Below are positions 1-11,864 of a stretch of DNA of 64,000 nt, in pieces. How positions within the stretch are numbered: position 1 is the first letter of the stretch; each line of letters opens with the position of its first letter. The translations under genes were made by a program, and so were the position numbers. The stretch is taken from NCBI RefSeq assembly GCF_003590095.1, contig NC_039478.1, positions 6,076,001 through 6,140,000 on the forward strand, written 5' to 3'. This stretch comes from Trichoplusia ni. Its lineage: Eukaryota > Arthropoda > Insecta > Lepidoptera > Noctuidae. The notes below the pieces were generated by a model. That model saw only the letters and a program-made list of their open reading frames with translations, ran no database searches and was not told the origin of the DNA.

Positions 1-217
1 GCGCAGTTTCATATTTTACCAACATTTAATTACATGTGCTCAATTTCGTTCATTGAAATAAGATAGGCATATGTCCAGCAGTGGACTGAGGCGGGGACAA
101 TGATTATGAAATAGTATTTTTTTTTTAATGCAACGTGACTTCTTTACTTGAAATCCACCTTGTTTTATTTTTGTCTTATTTTAAAGTGTTTATTTAAATA
201 CTTCACTATCCTCGCAG
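1..217 (+). other. Intron of valyl-tRNA synthetase with RTE-type repeat fragment
   Basis: AT-rich intron ending in the acceptor CTCGCAG before the exon at 218. Positions about 72-110 contain GTCCAGCAGTGGACTGAGGC, the 3'-end motif of Lepidoptera RTE-type non-LTR elements; the same motif recurs at 16.7 kb and 19.6 kb. No coding signal seen. Confidence 0.6.
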
Positions 218-3200
218 GGAAATATACCTTCACCCGATGGTCCGCGACGCTCACGGTCGCAAGATGTCCAAATCCCTCGGCAACGTCATCGACCCCGTAG
301 ATGTGGTGAAGGGTGTGACCCTGGAACAGCTCCATGCACAGCTAGCTGACTCCAACCTCGACCCTAAGGAGATCGAGAAAGCAAAGCAGGGACAGAAGCA
401 AGACTACCCTAACGGCATTCCGGAATGTGGAACTGATGCGCTCAGGTGACTATAAACTCATCATGTTTCTGTAGAACAACTTCTTTCAAGAATAGTGTGA
501 CCAATTCAAAAGGATAATTGGGCTTACAATTTTAGCATCTATTTTCTTTATAGGGGTGCATTTTTCTTTTTATTGAACCGCAAATTTAACCTGCTTTTTC
601 TAGAAACTTAAAGAATTCAAATATTTGGCCTATACGTGCTTTTCTCAACTATTGTTTTAAGTGAAAGGGCTGGCCTTGCACAAAAGAAACTGAAATTTCC
701 AAAGTCGACAAGTGTCTAACTTAACTTGACGACTATATTTTTTCATATATCCTCATTCACTTGACTTATTTCCCGAATGTATTCAGGTTCGCCCTGTGCG
801 CGATGACGCAAGGCCGCGACCTGAACCTGGACATCCTGCGCGTGCAGGGCTACCGGTTCTTCTGCAACAAGCTCTGGAACGCCACCAAGTTCGCGCTCAT
901 GTACTTCCCCAAAGACACTGTTTATGAGGTCAGTATTTTTACATCAATAGTGCTACTTACATATAGAGTAATATGTTTGCTAATTGAAAAAAACTTCGCT
1001 ATGTAACTTTATTCCACTTATAGTTTTGATGAAGAGATTTTACTCTTAAATTGTCAGCCTCATCCACGTCCCGACTTCGGATCGCCCGTATTCTATGATA
1101 TACAAGGTTATTTTCCAATAACCAATCCAATGGGTTAAATACTACTTAAATTTTTGGCTTTAAAAATGATCAATCTAGGTCTATTTAATATACTCATACG
1201 TTATTGTATACAACAAAAAAAAATCTGCCACTAAATTTCTTTGTCCATAACAGCCCCACACTCCGTCATCTGTATCCGACTTGTCCGCAATGGATCGTTG
1301 GATGTTGTCCCGGCTGGCGCTCGCCGTCAACAAGGTCAACGCCGGGTTCGCCGCCTACGACTTCCCCTCGGCCACCACACACTGCTACAACCTATGGCTG
1401 TATGACCTCTGCGATGTGTATTTGGTAAGTCAAAAATATACAAGATTTAATACGAAGAATGAAAATATGACTAGCCACGCCCCCACCACTAGTAGTCGCT
1501 TCTTTAAAAGCGAAAAGTATGATTCGAGGTTTCTTTGTATCCGCACAAATATGCTAAAACTAATTTTGACGTGGACTTTCGTTAGGACAAGGGCTATCGT
1601 TGTAATTAAAAACATATAGCTGCTTAAGACTTTTACAAGTAGGTATTTTTGTCCTACTGTTCGACTACTCATCGGATTATGACAACCGATTTTTTTTCCT
1701 GTTTTATCTGCTTGTTTACCGTTACTTTCCCCTCACGTTAAAGGAGCCGCTACTTTCACCTTTTCCATAGCTTAACTTACATTTATCATTATTGCACTAT
1801 ATTTACTTCTATTTTCCAGGAATACCTAAAACCGGTGTTCACGAGCAGCACTGAGAGCGAGAGGGCGGCCGCTCGGCGCACGTTGTACACGACGCTGGAG
1901 TACGGACTCAAGCTGCTGAGCCCCTTCATGCCCTTCGTCACCGAGGAGCTGTTCCAGCGGCTGCCCAGGAAAGACACTAGCTGCCCCTCCATATGTGTGG
2001 CTAGTTATCCAACCGTGAGTATTGGTAACCTAGTATTTTTGGACATTTTATTGTTGTACTGTTAAAATAAGTGGTTAAAATGATGGGTTGGTAGTCTTGC
2101 CCAGAAATTGTGGCAATTGTGAAAAAGGCACCTGATTTTATGACCTGTCTGGTTTGAATATGGATTAAGCATTCCGGGAAAACGTATATCTCAAATTGAT
2201 ACGACTTTGCCTAACGGTTGCTGGGCATAAAACAACTAAAGGAAACTTTTGGCACATCATTGTGACAAAACAAATTATGAACACATTTCTCCTTCTTCGG
2301 CGTTTCTTAGGTTAATTATCTGTATACCATAAAACAAAAACAAAGTTTTTCATTAACCATCTTAACTTATATCACACAGGAAGCCGACACGCCATGGCGC
2401 TCTGAACAACTGGAATCTGACGTGGACACCGTCCTTAAAATGATCCATCTGATCCGCTCCACCCGGTCAGAGTACAGCATTACCAACAAGCAGAAGACCA
2501 CAGCTCACCTAGTGTTAGCCCCGGAGTTGCCCGGCGAACAGCTGAGGGGCCTGTTCCGCAGCCTGCAGTCGCTGGCGAACTCCACCCTCTCGGACGAGGA
2601 GCCGCCTACAGGATGCTCCATATTAACTGTATCGAATAAGATTGAAGTGCATATTGTTCTAAAGGTATGTGTTTTGTTGTGCCGGTCAGTTGATTGTGGA
2701 TTTATAGTTTCCACAGTAAATTGATAAACTGTGATATTTATAGTCAGTTGAATGATAAACTACTGTATTTTTGTAGTTTTTCATTCTCAGTTTGTCAGGT
2801 GTTTCTTAAGATCGGTCTGTGTATGAAGGATTGCAACGCATTGCCATACATCGACATAAAAACGTGGATGACGTAGCACGGCGGTGCAGGCTTAGACAGT
2901 AAAAGTCCGACACTACCTATTTCCTCCCCCGAAGGGGTGGGCACAACAAAAAAATGGTGTTTCTTAAGATCACGAAAAAGAAGTTATAATGCAGTATATG
3001 TATAGACTACTTATTATTCTGACTACATTATGCTTACTACCTTATTCGCCGCCCACTATTAGTAACGGCCATAATTGAATGAGTATTCTATTAATAAATG
3101 ACACTGCAATTTCAAACAACTAAAATCTCTTCTCCACAGGGCCTAATCGACCCCGCTAAAGAAATAGCAAAACTAGCAAAGAAGAAGGAAGCACTGAACC

Positions 3201-3367
3201 AAACATTGAAGAAGCTGCAACAAGTGACGACGGCGGAGGACTACCTCACCAAGGTGCCAGAAGATGTGCAGAAGGCCAACACGGAGAAGCTGGCGCAGTC
3301 GCAGGGAGAGATCGAGATCATTGAGGGCGCGTTGAGGATACTGAATAGTATGATAGAAACGTCTTAG
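218..3367 (+). CDS. ValRS: Valyl-tRNA synthetase, C-terminal part (seven exons)
   Basis: Class I aminoacyl-tRNA synthetase that charges tRNA-Val with valine in the cytosol; the 5' part of the gene lies outside the window. Exons 218-445, 787-928, 1254-1424, 1820-2014, 2380-2664 and 3140-3367 join in phase through GT-AG introns (the 445/787 junction splits an Arg codon) and end at TAG. The first exon carries the family signature [10 protein letters not shown], the ATP-binding KMSKS loop. The next exons read as the class Ia anticodon-binding helical domain ([54 protein letters not shown]). The last exon is a lysine-rich coiled coil beginning [12 protein letters not shown], the ValRS C-terminal tRNA-binding arm. 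Similarity is to metazoan cytosolic ValRS along its whole length. It converges with the receptor gene to its right. Six exons are certain; a seventh lies beyond the left edge. Nothing looks broken. Confidence 0.97.
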
Positions 3368-3696
3368 GTGGTAGAGACTAGGTTTGTAGACGCGACTAGA
3401 CTTATTGTCGATTTAGATTTTTCTTAATTTGAATCTGATTTTTGGTCTTTATTAGACTGTTTTGTTTATTCCTATTGAAGATTTTACCTTTGGTACAATG
3501 TCACAGTTTTGGTTTTTTGCAGAGATAATATCACTTGAAGTTGTATGTGGTCCAATGTCCTAAATTCCTGGATTGCCGTCCTGAAGATAAAGCCAAGCCA
3601 GAAATACTATTCACCTTGCGTTTTATTATATCCTACGGGAATATATTTACAAATCCACTGCCATCCCTGATTATTCCTATTTTTTTATTCACTTTA

Positions 3697-3702
3697 AATA
3701 AA
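3697..3702 (+). terminator. Poly(A) signal of valyl-tRNA synthetase
   Basis: AATAAA about 330 bases after the ValRS stop codon, the first canonical hexamer on this strand downstream of the gene. It implies a 3' UTR of roughly 3368-3720. Confidence 0.6.
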
Positions 3703-3720
3703 ACGGTCGGTCGCGTCTAC

Positions 3721-4608
3721 CATATCCGTTAATCGGATTATATATATTTTTTTGTATAAAGAAGGAAGTTAAAGCATTTTCGTCCTCTATACACATTCAA
3801 TCATCAGTCAATGTTGCTGTGTTAAAAACCTCTCCAAAAACGTAGTTATCAAGCTAGTTACAAAAATAGGAGAGAGGTTAGGTAATTTACGAGTATATTA
3901 AGGTAATCTATGCAATTATCCTACTCGAGATCTTCACAGCTTCACAAAATAGTTGGGCCAAGTCGCCAAAATTCGATCCAAATATTGGACGAAAACTATG
4001 GCCAACAGTCGGGCCAATGTGTGGGGACGACCTTAGTCTTAGTGTTACTAGATTAAGTTACTGAAGTTGAACTTCTATAAGACTACCACAGTTTTAGTGA
4101 CCCCAATGGGATTTATAGGGTTTATTTCGGCTTTATAAAATGTCGGTGCACAATGATTGCCAACCTTCTTGAATGAAACCTTTTCATTTTTCTACTTCAG
4201 TGATCGTAGTTGCCAGTGACTTTTAATATTCGTATTTGTACTGTTTCTCAATTTAAATGTATAATAATTGATGTTTAGAATCAGTTGGTTACCTTTAGCC
4301 AAGTAACAAAAACATGTTGTTCTAAGAGAATGTTTTTATTTATTGTTATTTTTTATTGCAATAAAATTTCGCTACTATTTCAAGATTGGTTTCATTTTAT
4401 TTCCTTTTTGAAAGATGTGTGTATTTTTGGCTCTACTTTAGGTCCTAATCACAAATACTTGAGCTGGGCTTTTTTATATATTTTTTATCATTGTTTTATT
4501 ATTCAAGCAGAATATATAATTGAACCGATAAATGTCTTCTTCAATGAAATGAAACTCAAGACATATAAATAAATATTCGTATAATAATGTCATCTTAAAC
4601 GTAAACAC
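3721..4608. other. Intergenic and 3' UTR between convergent ValRS and Lgr1
   Basis: AT-rich sequence between two convergent genes. On the minus strand a canonical AATAAA lies at 4495-4500 (TTTATT on plus), about 110 bases beyond the Lgr1 stop, so part of this stretch is the Lgr1 3' UTR. No gene seen. Confidence 0.6.
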
Positions 4609-5710
4609 TTAAAGGGGCACTTCACTGGTGTCCTTGCACTGTGACTGTCCCGACTGACTCCGCTGGTACGTGACGGAGTCCACGAGCGGCATGAGCTGCG
4701 CCGGCGCGGACGGGTTGGTGTGGGCCGTCGGCGGCGGCGTCGTCGCCAACTTATACTTCTCAACCAACCAATTACAATGTCCTGTCCGGGCTATCAATGT
4801 CATCAAATCTCTTCGATACTGTTTTGTCAAAATTGCGTATAAGAATGGGTTGGCACAAGCGTTTAGCGGGTAGAAGAATACTAGGAGCACTTTCCCGTGA
4901 CTGACGTCGACTAGTGGCGCTCCAGCTAAAGCTGTTACTCCGAAGAACGCGACCGGCGCCCAGCACAGCAAGTCAGTTCCGATTAGGAGCGCCATCTTGT
5001 TTGCTATCCGTCGTTCTGCAGCCGCCGCTGCCCCTCTCCTGCCATAGTTTTCTCCACCACCCAGAGATCTATATATCTGCACGTAGCAGCCCACTATCGT
5101 GACCCAGGCTAACGCACTCACTAAGAATATCGACCCCTGATACACCGCATCGCCCACATCCTTACTCTCCACCGGTAAACATATTGAGGTAGACGAATAG
5201 TCTGACACGCCGGCCAGCGGCAAACCAGCCATCAAAAACGAATACAACCAGCCGCCGATCATAATCTTCGAAGCGGCTGATAAAGAAATTCTTCGCTCCA
5301 AGTAAATTGCATACGTTATCGCGAACCAGCGCTCCAACGTGACTATAGTTAGGGTAATGACTGATAACTGGCCTGAGAATACTGATAGAAAGCCGGCGAT
5401 CTTGCAACCGGCGCCGTACTGCCAGTCGTACGCGTAGTTGAAGAACTCCCCGTAGGACCTGAGGTCTACTACAGCTAACATGAAGAGGTAGATTCCTGTG
5501 CAGAGGTCGGAAAAAGCGAGGTGGCACATCAGGAACCTCGGGACGGTCAGCTCGGTGTGGTTGGTGAGGAGCACGAGCAGAACAGCCACGTTGCCGACCA
5601 CAGCCGCGGCGATCACGAACCACACGCTGGCTCGTAGCCACGACCAGCCCATCACATCTTCACAAGGGTTCAGAGCATCTGGTGCCGGCGTACATTCCAC
5701 TTTTCTGGGG
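4609..5710 (-). CDS. Lgr1: Lgr1 terminal exon: seven-transmembrane domain and tail
   Basis: A single exon encodes the whole seven-helix domain, as in vertebrate glycoprotein-hormone receptors. Seen in order: helix 1 around ASVWFVIAAAVVGN; helix 2 around RFLMCHLAFSDLCTGIYLF; a Cys in GAGCKIAG at the top of helix 3, expected to bond to the CLPVE Cys in loop 2; ERW in place of DRY; RRIANKMALLIGTDLLCWAP entering helix 6; YPLNACANPFLYA in helix 7. The tail includes CNWLVEKYKL and a Pro/Ser-rich end. The acceptor is TTATAG at 5711-5716, entering after two bases of a Ser codon supplied by the exon at 5793-5981. The stop is TAA at 4609-4611. Confidence 0.95.
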
Positions 5711-8700
5711 CTATAAGAGAAAAACATATTAAGAAATTATTGTCTGTGTGCCTTCGGGCACTAGATAAGTTAGGACTGTGCTATTTCCATACCTGATGCT
5801 AAAGTTCCCGCACTCGGCGGATATGGATCCGATCCGCAGCGTATTGTTGACAGGGTCGTGGAACTGGCCCTGGTCCTCATCGTCCTCCCAGCTGCCGGAG
5901 TCCGAGAAGTACTCATCCATTATGTTACCGTCGTACTCGTCACTTGTCGTGGCTGTGGAGACGTCGTCCTCCAACGAATCACTAGGAAACACAAAGGTCA
6001 TCACTATTAAGTATAGTCAGCAAGTTTATAGATTTACAAGAAATTAATATGCGCATAAGTGCATAAAGAATTTGGGGTTTTGAACAAAATGACTTTAGCT
6101 CGATAGAATCTAATAAAACTGGATGATACCGATTTTGTAGAGCTGGATAACTGTAAACAAATCAAGCTTTGTTAACTTTGTTAACCGTAATAACGTGCGG
6201 TAAGTTCCATTATTTAAGAAAATCGAGGTTGTTCGAAATCGGGGCAACAAACATTTCAAGACACTCGCGTCTATTCTGTCCTTCAGGTTTCCAGAGAAGA
6301 CGATATGAAGATTAGTAAGTAATACCACTTTTAAAAATTACAATAACTGAACTTACTTAATATTCTGCGGGACGGTATAAACCTTGATGGGTTCCAAAGA
6401 CCGCCGCTTTCGATCTTCTTCTGATTTCTGCTGGCATTTCTGTAAGACAAACATTATAAAATAAAAGCGAAATTTATTATTTGTATGTAAGTCATAAAGC
6501 ACAGGTACAGTCAGGTACATGTACGAAGACACCGACTACTAGAGCAGTAGATAAGAAAAGGTAGAAATAATATATTAAAAAATATTGATGTCTTACAGCT
6601 TGCATGAGGGCTATTTGCGTCTCGTAGAGTTTGTGCCGAGTGGGGTTGTGTCTCTCGGGGAACCGGAACGCGCAGCAGTGGAAGTGGTGAGTCAGGTACG
6701 CTTTCTGAAGCCTCTGGAACCGTTCAGTTCGTGTCGTTAAAAAATCATTTGACATGTAAGAGCCAATAAAACGTGAATATGCAACAAACTACTTTAATCA
6801 CACTACAGTTGCCTGGAGTGAAGTGGAGTGTGGTTTATTTTACTTAATCACATTTTCAACAGTGGTCACTCACCTGGAACTCGTATATGGAAGGTATGTA
6901 TTTGAGCGACGGTGTCTTCTCTATCCGAAGTGTTTCTAAGTTCTGGAGGCCCTCGGTGGGCAGTGAGGTAATAGCGGTGTTACTTAAATCTCTGGGAAAA
7001 AGCATGATCATTAAGTTGAAATAATGAGGTTGGACTAGTAAAATGTTGGAACTAGAAGAAGAACTCCAAGAACGGATATAGCATACTTTTCATAGCTGAG
7101 TCGCGGGTAAATTATGCTTTAACTATTATTAACAAAAATATCGAAGGTACTTACAATTGTCTTAAGAGTAAGTTAGCTGCAAAGGCATTATCATCTATAT
7201 GTTTTAGTTTCGTGTTTCCTCTGAAGCTCCTGTAAAGAAAGAGACAACAATAAAATATTTTCAAAAATAAAATTCTTATAAATTCTAACAGGTTTTTCTT
7301 CCTGATACTTACAATTTTGAGATCTGTGCATTTTTGAATGCGAATGCTGGCACCTCTTCTAACAAATTGTAATTTAGGGACCTAAAATGAAAAACGAAAA
7401 AAGAAATTAATCAAAGATTAGTATGAAAAACAAATAACTGCAAGACAAAAAAATCACAGACGTCTAAATGTGCAATTTGCGGTTTGTGAAAGCATAGGTA
7501 GGTGTTGTAAAGATAATTTAGGTAAGCAATTTAACTAAGGATATTCATATTCATATACTCATATTTTCTATTAGATTCGCTCTCATTTCTCATGTAAGAC
7601 CCAAATTGAAAAACAAAGGCCTCAAACTTTTTCTTTCAATCTTCCATGGTTTTTGGCCCTACAATCTCTTCTGATGTTTTTTTTTATCTACCCCACTAGG
7701 TCCTACTGCTGGGAGAAGGATTCCATCAAATCCTTCCACGACTCTCTATCTTGTTCAATATGGAACCAGTCCTCGCGGTTAGCGTTTGGATCGTCCCGCC
7801 ACCGCTTCCTACGCCGGCACAGTGACGCTGACCTACCGCTGTATTTCATGTATAAAATTTAAATATTCCGCTGGACAGGTTCAAATTAGTCTCTTTACGT
7901 TATTTACAGTATTTTCCTGTCATTGTCCTACAAAGAAGGCTATAAACGTAAAAATTTCACGCAAAGCTGCAATGTAGTGTATGTAGTGCAAACTAATTAA
8001 CGCTGTATTCGAGATATCGTTGGATTATCTGGTTGTTTGCTAAGCATTCCCTGATAAAATATGGACACTAATACTTACACTAGTTTTGTAAACAGAATTG
8101 TATGTTGTAGTTAAGTTGATAGTGATCTCTAGGCACGTTTTAAAAGCGTGGCAGAAAATACTTAAAGTGTCTTAAAGTATCTAAGTTTTAAAAGAAAGTG
8201 TTCTGCCAAGGTGCCAAGCTGTGAGTAGGGGTGATGCAAAAGCCAGGAACCAAAATTAAGAAAGTAAAATAAAAATAAGTAGCACATGTATGTACCTATG
8301 GACTTACACTTGATCGGCGCGCACGCGCAGTGCGTGCGGCGGCAGGCGCCTTATGTGGTTACCTTCCAAGTCTCTGCAAAACAAATTTTAGTTAAAACCT
8401 TCTTTCAATGTCTTACCAATTATCGAAGCTACGAGTAGGTACTACCGAAATCGGACTTGCCAAGAGTTTTTTTGCTTTTTGCCAGGGTATGCGGCACGAT
8501 GCTTTATTTTGGGGATCATAAATGACGATGCGGCATAAACTAGGAAAACCCTTGACGGATGGCAACAAGCATACATATATGATACTTAGATTTATGATTA
8601 TTATAGTTTTTAGAAATGTTTGCTGGTTTGCTCCATTTCGGATAGTGTTACGAAGCAATTTTGTTTGCTAAAATAACTTTGAGGACTTTGCACAACTTAA

Positions 8701-11700
8701 ATCTTTACTACAGTGCTTCATATTATTTCCTAGTTTACGGTACTGTAAGCTGTTAGTTAGTTACTCACATGGCTTGCAGATAGGCGAGTGAGTTGCTATC
8801 CTTCTTGTTGTCGTGCACGTGACTTAGGTTCGGCACCTCCAACAGGCCAGACGTTGTGATGATGCTGTTGAAACATTACACTTTAGTTGAGAACTCCTTT
8901 GAAAAATGTGGGACTGTGAATTTTTTCAAAAGAAAAGCTTTATACAAGATCGGGACGCGAGGAAGTTGATACATGCAAACCCTTTGGAACGCACGTGTCT
9001 TTAGTTTCTGAAATTCGTTGAGGAAAGTATGTTACCTAAAGAAAAATCAATAAACATATAGAATAGTGATAATTAGGTTAATGTGTGAAAATGAAATTAA
9101 AATACATACGTACAATGTGCGCAGCTCTGGGAGAGACGGTAACGGCGCCACTCTATGCAGCCGCGGCGCTTGAGTTATGAATCTGTAAAAAAAAAAAAGG
9201 ATCTAACTACAAAAGTACAACCGACTTCAAATAAAAAACGACTAAGCCACACTTGATGAACAAAATACACAATAATTGAAAACCTCCTAAACATAAGAAA
9301 TTGGTTTTTAATAGTTTTTACTCTTGTTCGAAGTCGTTTGAAAAAGTTAGGATTAAAAACCATTATCTTATGCTGTATGTCATTGTGCTTATGGCGTGTG
9401 ACCAGCAATAAAGATCAGAAACCTACACAAATTCTTCCTACTCATTTATTTTCTATGTTATTGCTACACAGTCATATATTCATTAGGTACGGTTGATCAT
9501 TAATCTACGCTTAAAATGCTTTTAAGTGTAGCATAGGGGTGAATGACATAAAAAAGCGTTGCCCAGCAATACTACTTGGTTTCTCAGAGCGCTGAAGGGT
9601 GATGAATCAAAAATGGCGTCACCAACGTCATTCGATATCGTCAAACAGCGGTCAATCACTAACCTACGCAGTTCAGAGTGCTTGACCTATACCTACGACC
9701 ATCTATAAATTCCATTATATTAACACTCAGAATATTATAGGCCTACTTAATTAAATGTAATTAACCAGTGGCCATTACTTTTATTACATTCAGGTGAAAT
9801 AAAATAATAAAGTTGTAGAGTACAGTTTGGTATTTTCTACACAAAGTAGATTATGATCACTTACTTTTATTTCGTACTCAACTACACAAAGAGTCATGCA
9901 ATGGCTTCAAAAAACATTTATGTTGAGGTTAAGAAAGAGATTTTCAAAACAAAAACAACTGGTTTGAAAAAAAAATGAATAAAGAAATGTTAACTTAAAA
10001 TTATTATGAAAACGGTAAGATTAGGTTAGTTTATCCGTAACATATTTCGAATACAAGTCGATTGATTGATCGATTAAGTAGTTCCGTGTTTCGGAAGGCA
10101 CGTTAAATTGTGGGTCCCGGCTGTTATTCCTACATCTTTGACAGTCGTTACAAGGTAGTCAGACGCTTGAAAAAGTCTGACAACCAGTCTAACCAAGGGG
10201 TATCGTGTTGCCCACGTAACTGGGTTGAGGAGGTCAGATAGGCAGTCGCTCCTTGAAAAACACTGGTACTTAGCTGAAAACGGTTAGACTGGTAGCCGAC
10301 CCCAATATAGTTGGGAAAAGGCTAGGCCAATGATGATTGATCGATTAAGGAAATAAGAAAAAACTAAATAAGATATAGGGAGAAGTCAAAATACTGGTTT
10401 ATAGCTTGTGAAATATTGAGTTTGTTTGTTGCTCGTAAAACTTCAATGAATCATACCACACCACCTACATAAAATGATGCTATAAATACAATAGAATAAC
10501 AAAAACAGTATCGATACTGATCGTTAGGATCTAGACTTACAATGATTTGAGATAAGGCATCTTTGTCAGATCTTCGACAGCTATGTGCTCCAGTTTCGGC
10601 GCATCCATTATTGATCTGAAAACAAAATTATTCTTTATTCTTTGTCGTTTTTAACAGAACCCTATTGTAGATATCCGCTGTCCATCAGTTAAAGTTTATC
10701 TAGCCTTTTGGTCTGGTGGTTAGTGGCCCTGACTGCTGTACCGGGGCTCGTGGGTTCGATTCCCACCCAGGACAAATGTTTGTGTAATGAGCACGATCAT
10801 TTTTTCTAGTTCTGGCTGTAATTTATCTATAATATTATGTATTTAGAAATATATAATTACTAGCTGTTGCCCGCGACTTCGTCCGCGTGGTTAGAAGAAA
10901 TTGCGAAATCTCAAGTTATAGTAACTTGAGATTTAAACTATCCTATCTCTCAAGTTGGATCGAACTGCACATGGTGAGCGAATTTTATTATAATCGGTTG
11001 AGTGGTTTAGGAGTCCATTGAGGACAAACATTGTGACACGAGATTTATATATATTAAGTTGTTTCTCAGTCATCTAGTACTCATAATACAAGCTTTGCTT
11101 AGTTTGAATCTAGATGGCGTTGTGTAAAAGTTGAGGAATATTATAATATTACTTTTATTATATTCACGATTGTAAAAAACGCCATTTGAAGGTGGTCTGA
11201 TGTAACAAGATATAAAATCAATCAAATGGTATTTGTACAGATTAGGAAATGGTTTTATCACTGCATTAGTGCTGTGATATCTATAAAGGCCAACTTGTAG
11301 TAAAGGAAGATACTTGTGAGCGTACGTTTTTCTTGTTTAAGCGGGACCAAGTAACATTTGGACAAACATTAACTTTGGAAGAAAATGCTTAAATGTATGG
11401 AGATGATAGGCCAATCAATATCAATTCTATAGGTACATTTGATTGTTTTCTATTGAAACTAAGAAACGACTTTAGAGATTTATTTTTGATAGTAATTATC
11501 GTGAGAATTATTAATTATTAAATAATGCAACGGTTTAATCATGATCTGACGCGGCGGGCTCATGATTTATCACTGCGGTTGGGTCCGAAAGTAGTCGGGC
11601 AACCCCGGTAAAGTAAATACGCGTCATTGAGCCGTTGCATCATTTCGATTTTAGAGATATCATCTCCTAGGGGATCAGGTCTCATTATTAAGTATGGGTA

Positions 11701-11864
11701 CCTTCATAATATGGATGCTTGATCGGTTACTTACAGATGCTCTATCCTGCGCAGGTGGTAGCCGGCTGCGTGGATGGCCTTGGCGGTGAGACGCGTGATG
11801 TTGGTCTGGTGCAGCACCGCCGATACGCTCTCACTCATCGCATGGCCCGAAGCCTGCCGGCTGT
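4609..11864 (-). CDS. Lgr1: Lgr1-type glycoprotein hormone receptor (LRR GPCR), N-terminus missing
   Basis: Rhodopsin-family receptor of the FSH/TSH/LH-receptor class (type A LGR); in insects this is the thyrostimulin (GPA2/GPB5) receptor, at the plasma membrane. Minus-strand exons in order: 11864-11735, 10615-10541, 9182-9114, 8864-8769, 8373-8308, 7381-7313, 7229-7155, 6991-6874, 6713-6597, 6439-6357, 5981-5793, 5710-4609. All join in phase, giving about 728 residues. Residues 1-250 are leucine-rich repeats, mostly one per exon. Then come the conserved HCCAF segment, an acidic hinge, and KVECTPAPDALNPCEDVMGW, the family signature just before helix 1. Helix 3 ends in ERW, helix 7 has NPFLY, and a Ser/Thr-rich tail follows. 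LRR number and the NPCEDxMG motif favour Lgr1 over the bursicon receptor rickets (Lgr2). The first exon found is entered in mid-codon, so signal peptide and N-terminal Cys cap are encoded further right and were not located. Confidence 0.93.
5793..5981 (-). CDS. Lgr1: Lgr1 hinge exon with acidic tyrosine motif
   Basis: This 63-codon exon links the LRR domain to the membrane domain. It is strongly acidic and contains two DEY triplets (SDEYDGNIMDEYFSDSG) and an NNT glycosylation sequon, ending ECGNFSI. In vertebrate FSH and TSH receptors the matching hinge has a sulfated tyrosine in an acidic patch that contacts the hormone, so one or both tyrosines are candidates for sulfation. That role is inferred from position and composition only. 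Confidence 0.85.
6060..6356 (-). other. Lgr1 intron
   Basis: Intron between the exons at 6439-6357 and 5981-5793, donor GTAAGT at 6356-6351 on the minus strand. No coding or repeat structure recognised. Confidence 0.6.
7382..8307 (-). other. Lgr1 intron
   Basis: AT-rich intron between two LRR exons. The plus-strand stretch 7670-7850 is locally less AT-rich (for example CTACTGCTGGGAGAAGG) and resembles an old RTE-type remnant. No conserved gene was recognised. Confidence 0.5.
9183..10540 (-). other. Lgr1 intron carrying repeats
   Basis: Intron between the LRR exons at 10615-10541 and 9182-9114. It holds an oligo-A run with ACCGACTTCAAAT (9187-9235), a motif repeated near 23.94 and 27.79 kb, and the interspersed repeat at 10080-10345 listed separately. 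No gene seen. Confidence 0.55.
10080..10345 (+). repeat. Interspersed repeat, noctuid-type, ending in TGATGAT
   Basis: Begins near TTCCGTGTTTCGGAAGGCAC and ends near AGCCGACCCCAATATAGTTG and GGGAAAAGGCTAGGCCAATG followed by TGATGATT. This is the 3' part of a family very common in moth genomes. A reverse-oriented relative lies at about 28490-28640 (AACTGCCTATCTGACCTCAT). A TGA-type tail suits an RTE-related non-LTR element or a SINE that uses its machinery; classification is from memory of the motif. Confidence 0.6.
10695..10830 (+). repeat. tRNA-derived SINE
   Basis: Contains an A box-like TGGTCTGGTGGTTAGTGGCC and a B box GGGTTCGATTCC about 30 bases apart, followed by CACCCAGGACAAATGTTTGT, a shared SINE body. 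It lies in an Lgr1 intron on the antisense strand. A second member of the same family sits at 12.5 kb. It is not a tRNA gene: no acceptor stem closes. Confidence 0.75.
10860..11062 (-). mobile_element. Non-autonomous Helitron-like element (reverse)
   Basis: On the minus strand it runs from about 11062 to 10860 and ends GCGGGCAACAGCTAG, the CTAG 3' terminus of a very abundant Lepidoptera Helitron-like family, with a T just outside. The left part has AATATATATAAATCTCGTGT on the minus strand. An internal 13-base inverted repeat with a 3-base loop (AATCTCAAGTTA and its complement) spans about 10907-10935. No coding capacity. Confidence 0.6.
11500..11660 (-). repeat. CpG-rich interspersed repeat, copy 1
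   Basis: Contains CGGTTGGGTCCGAAAGTAGT and CTGACGCGGCGGGCTCATGA. The same segments occur in inverted order and orientation at 21450-21605, with a shorter related piece at 23610-23660. It is a high-CpG island in AT-rich sequence. Family unknown to me; outer parts (AACGGTT or GTTGCATCAT on both sides) suggest short terminal inverted repeats. Confidence 0.55.

Noticed and set aside
4609..5710. Assignment of the receptor to rickets (Lgr2, bursicon receptor)
   Set aside because: The NPCEDVMG signature, HCCAF element, ERW motif and small number of LRR exons fit Lgr1; rickets has many more repeats and a different sequence before helix 1.
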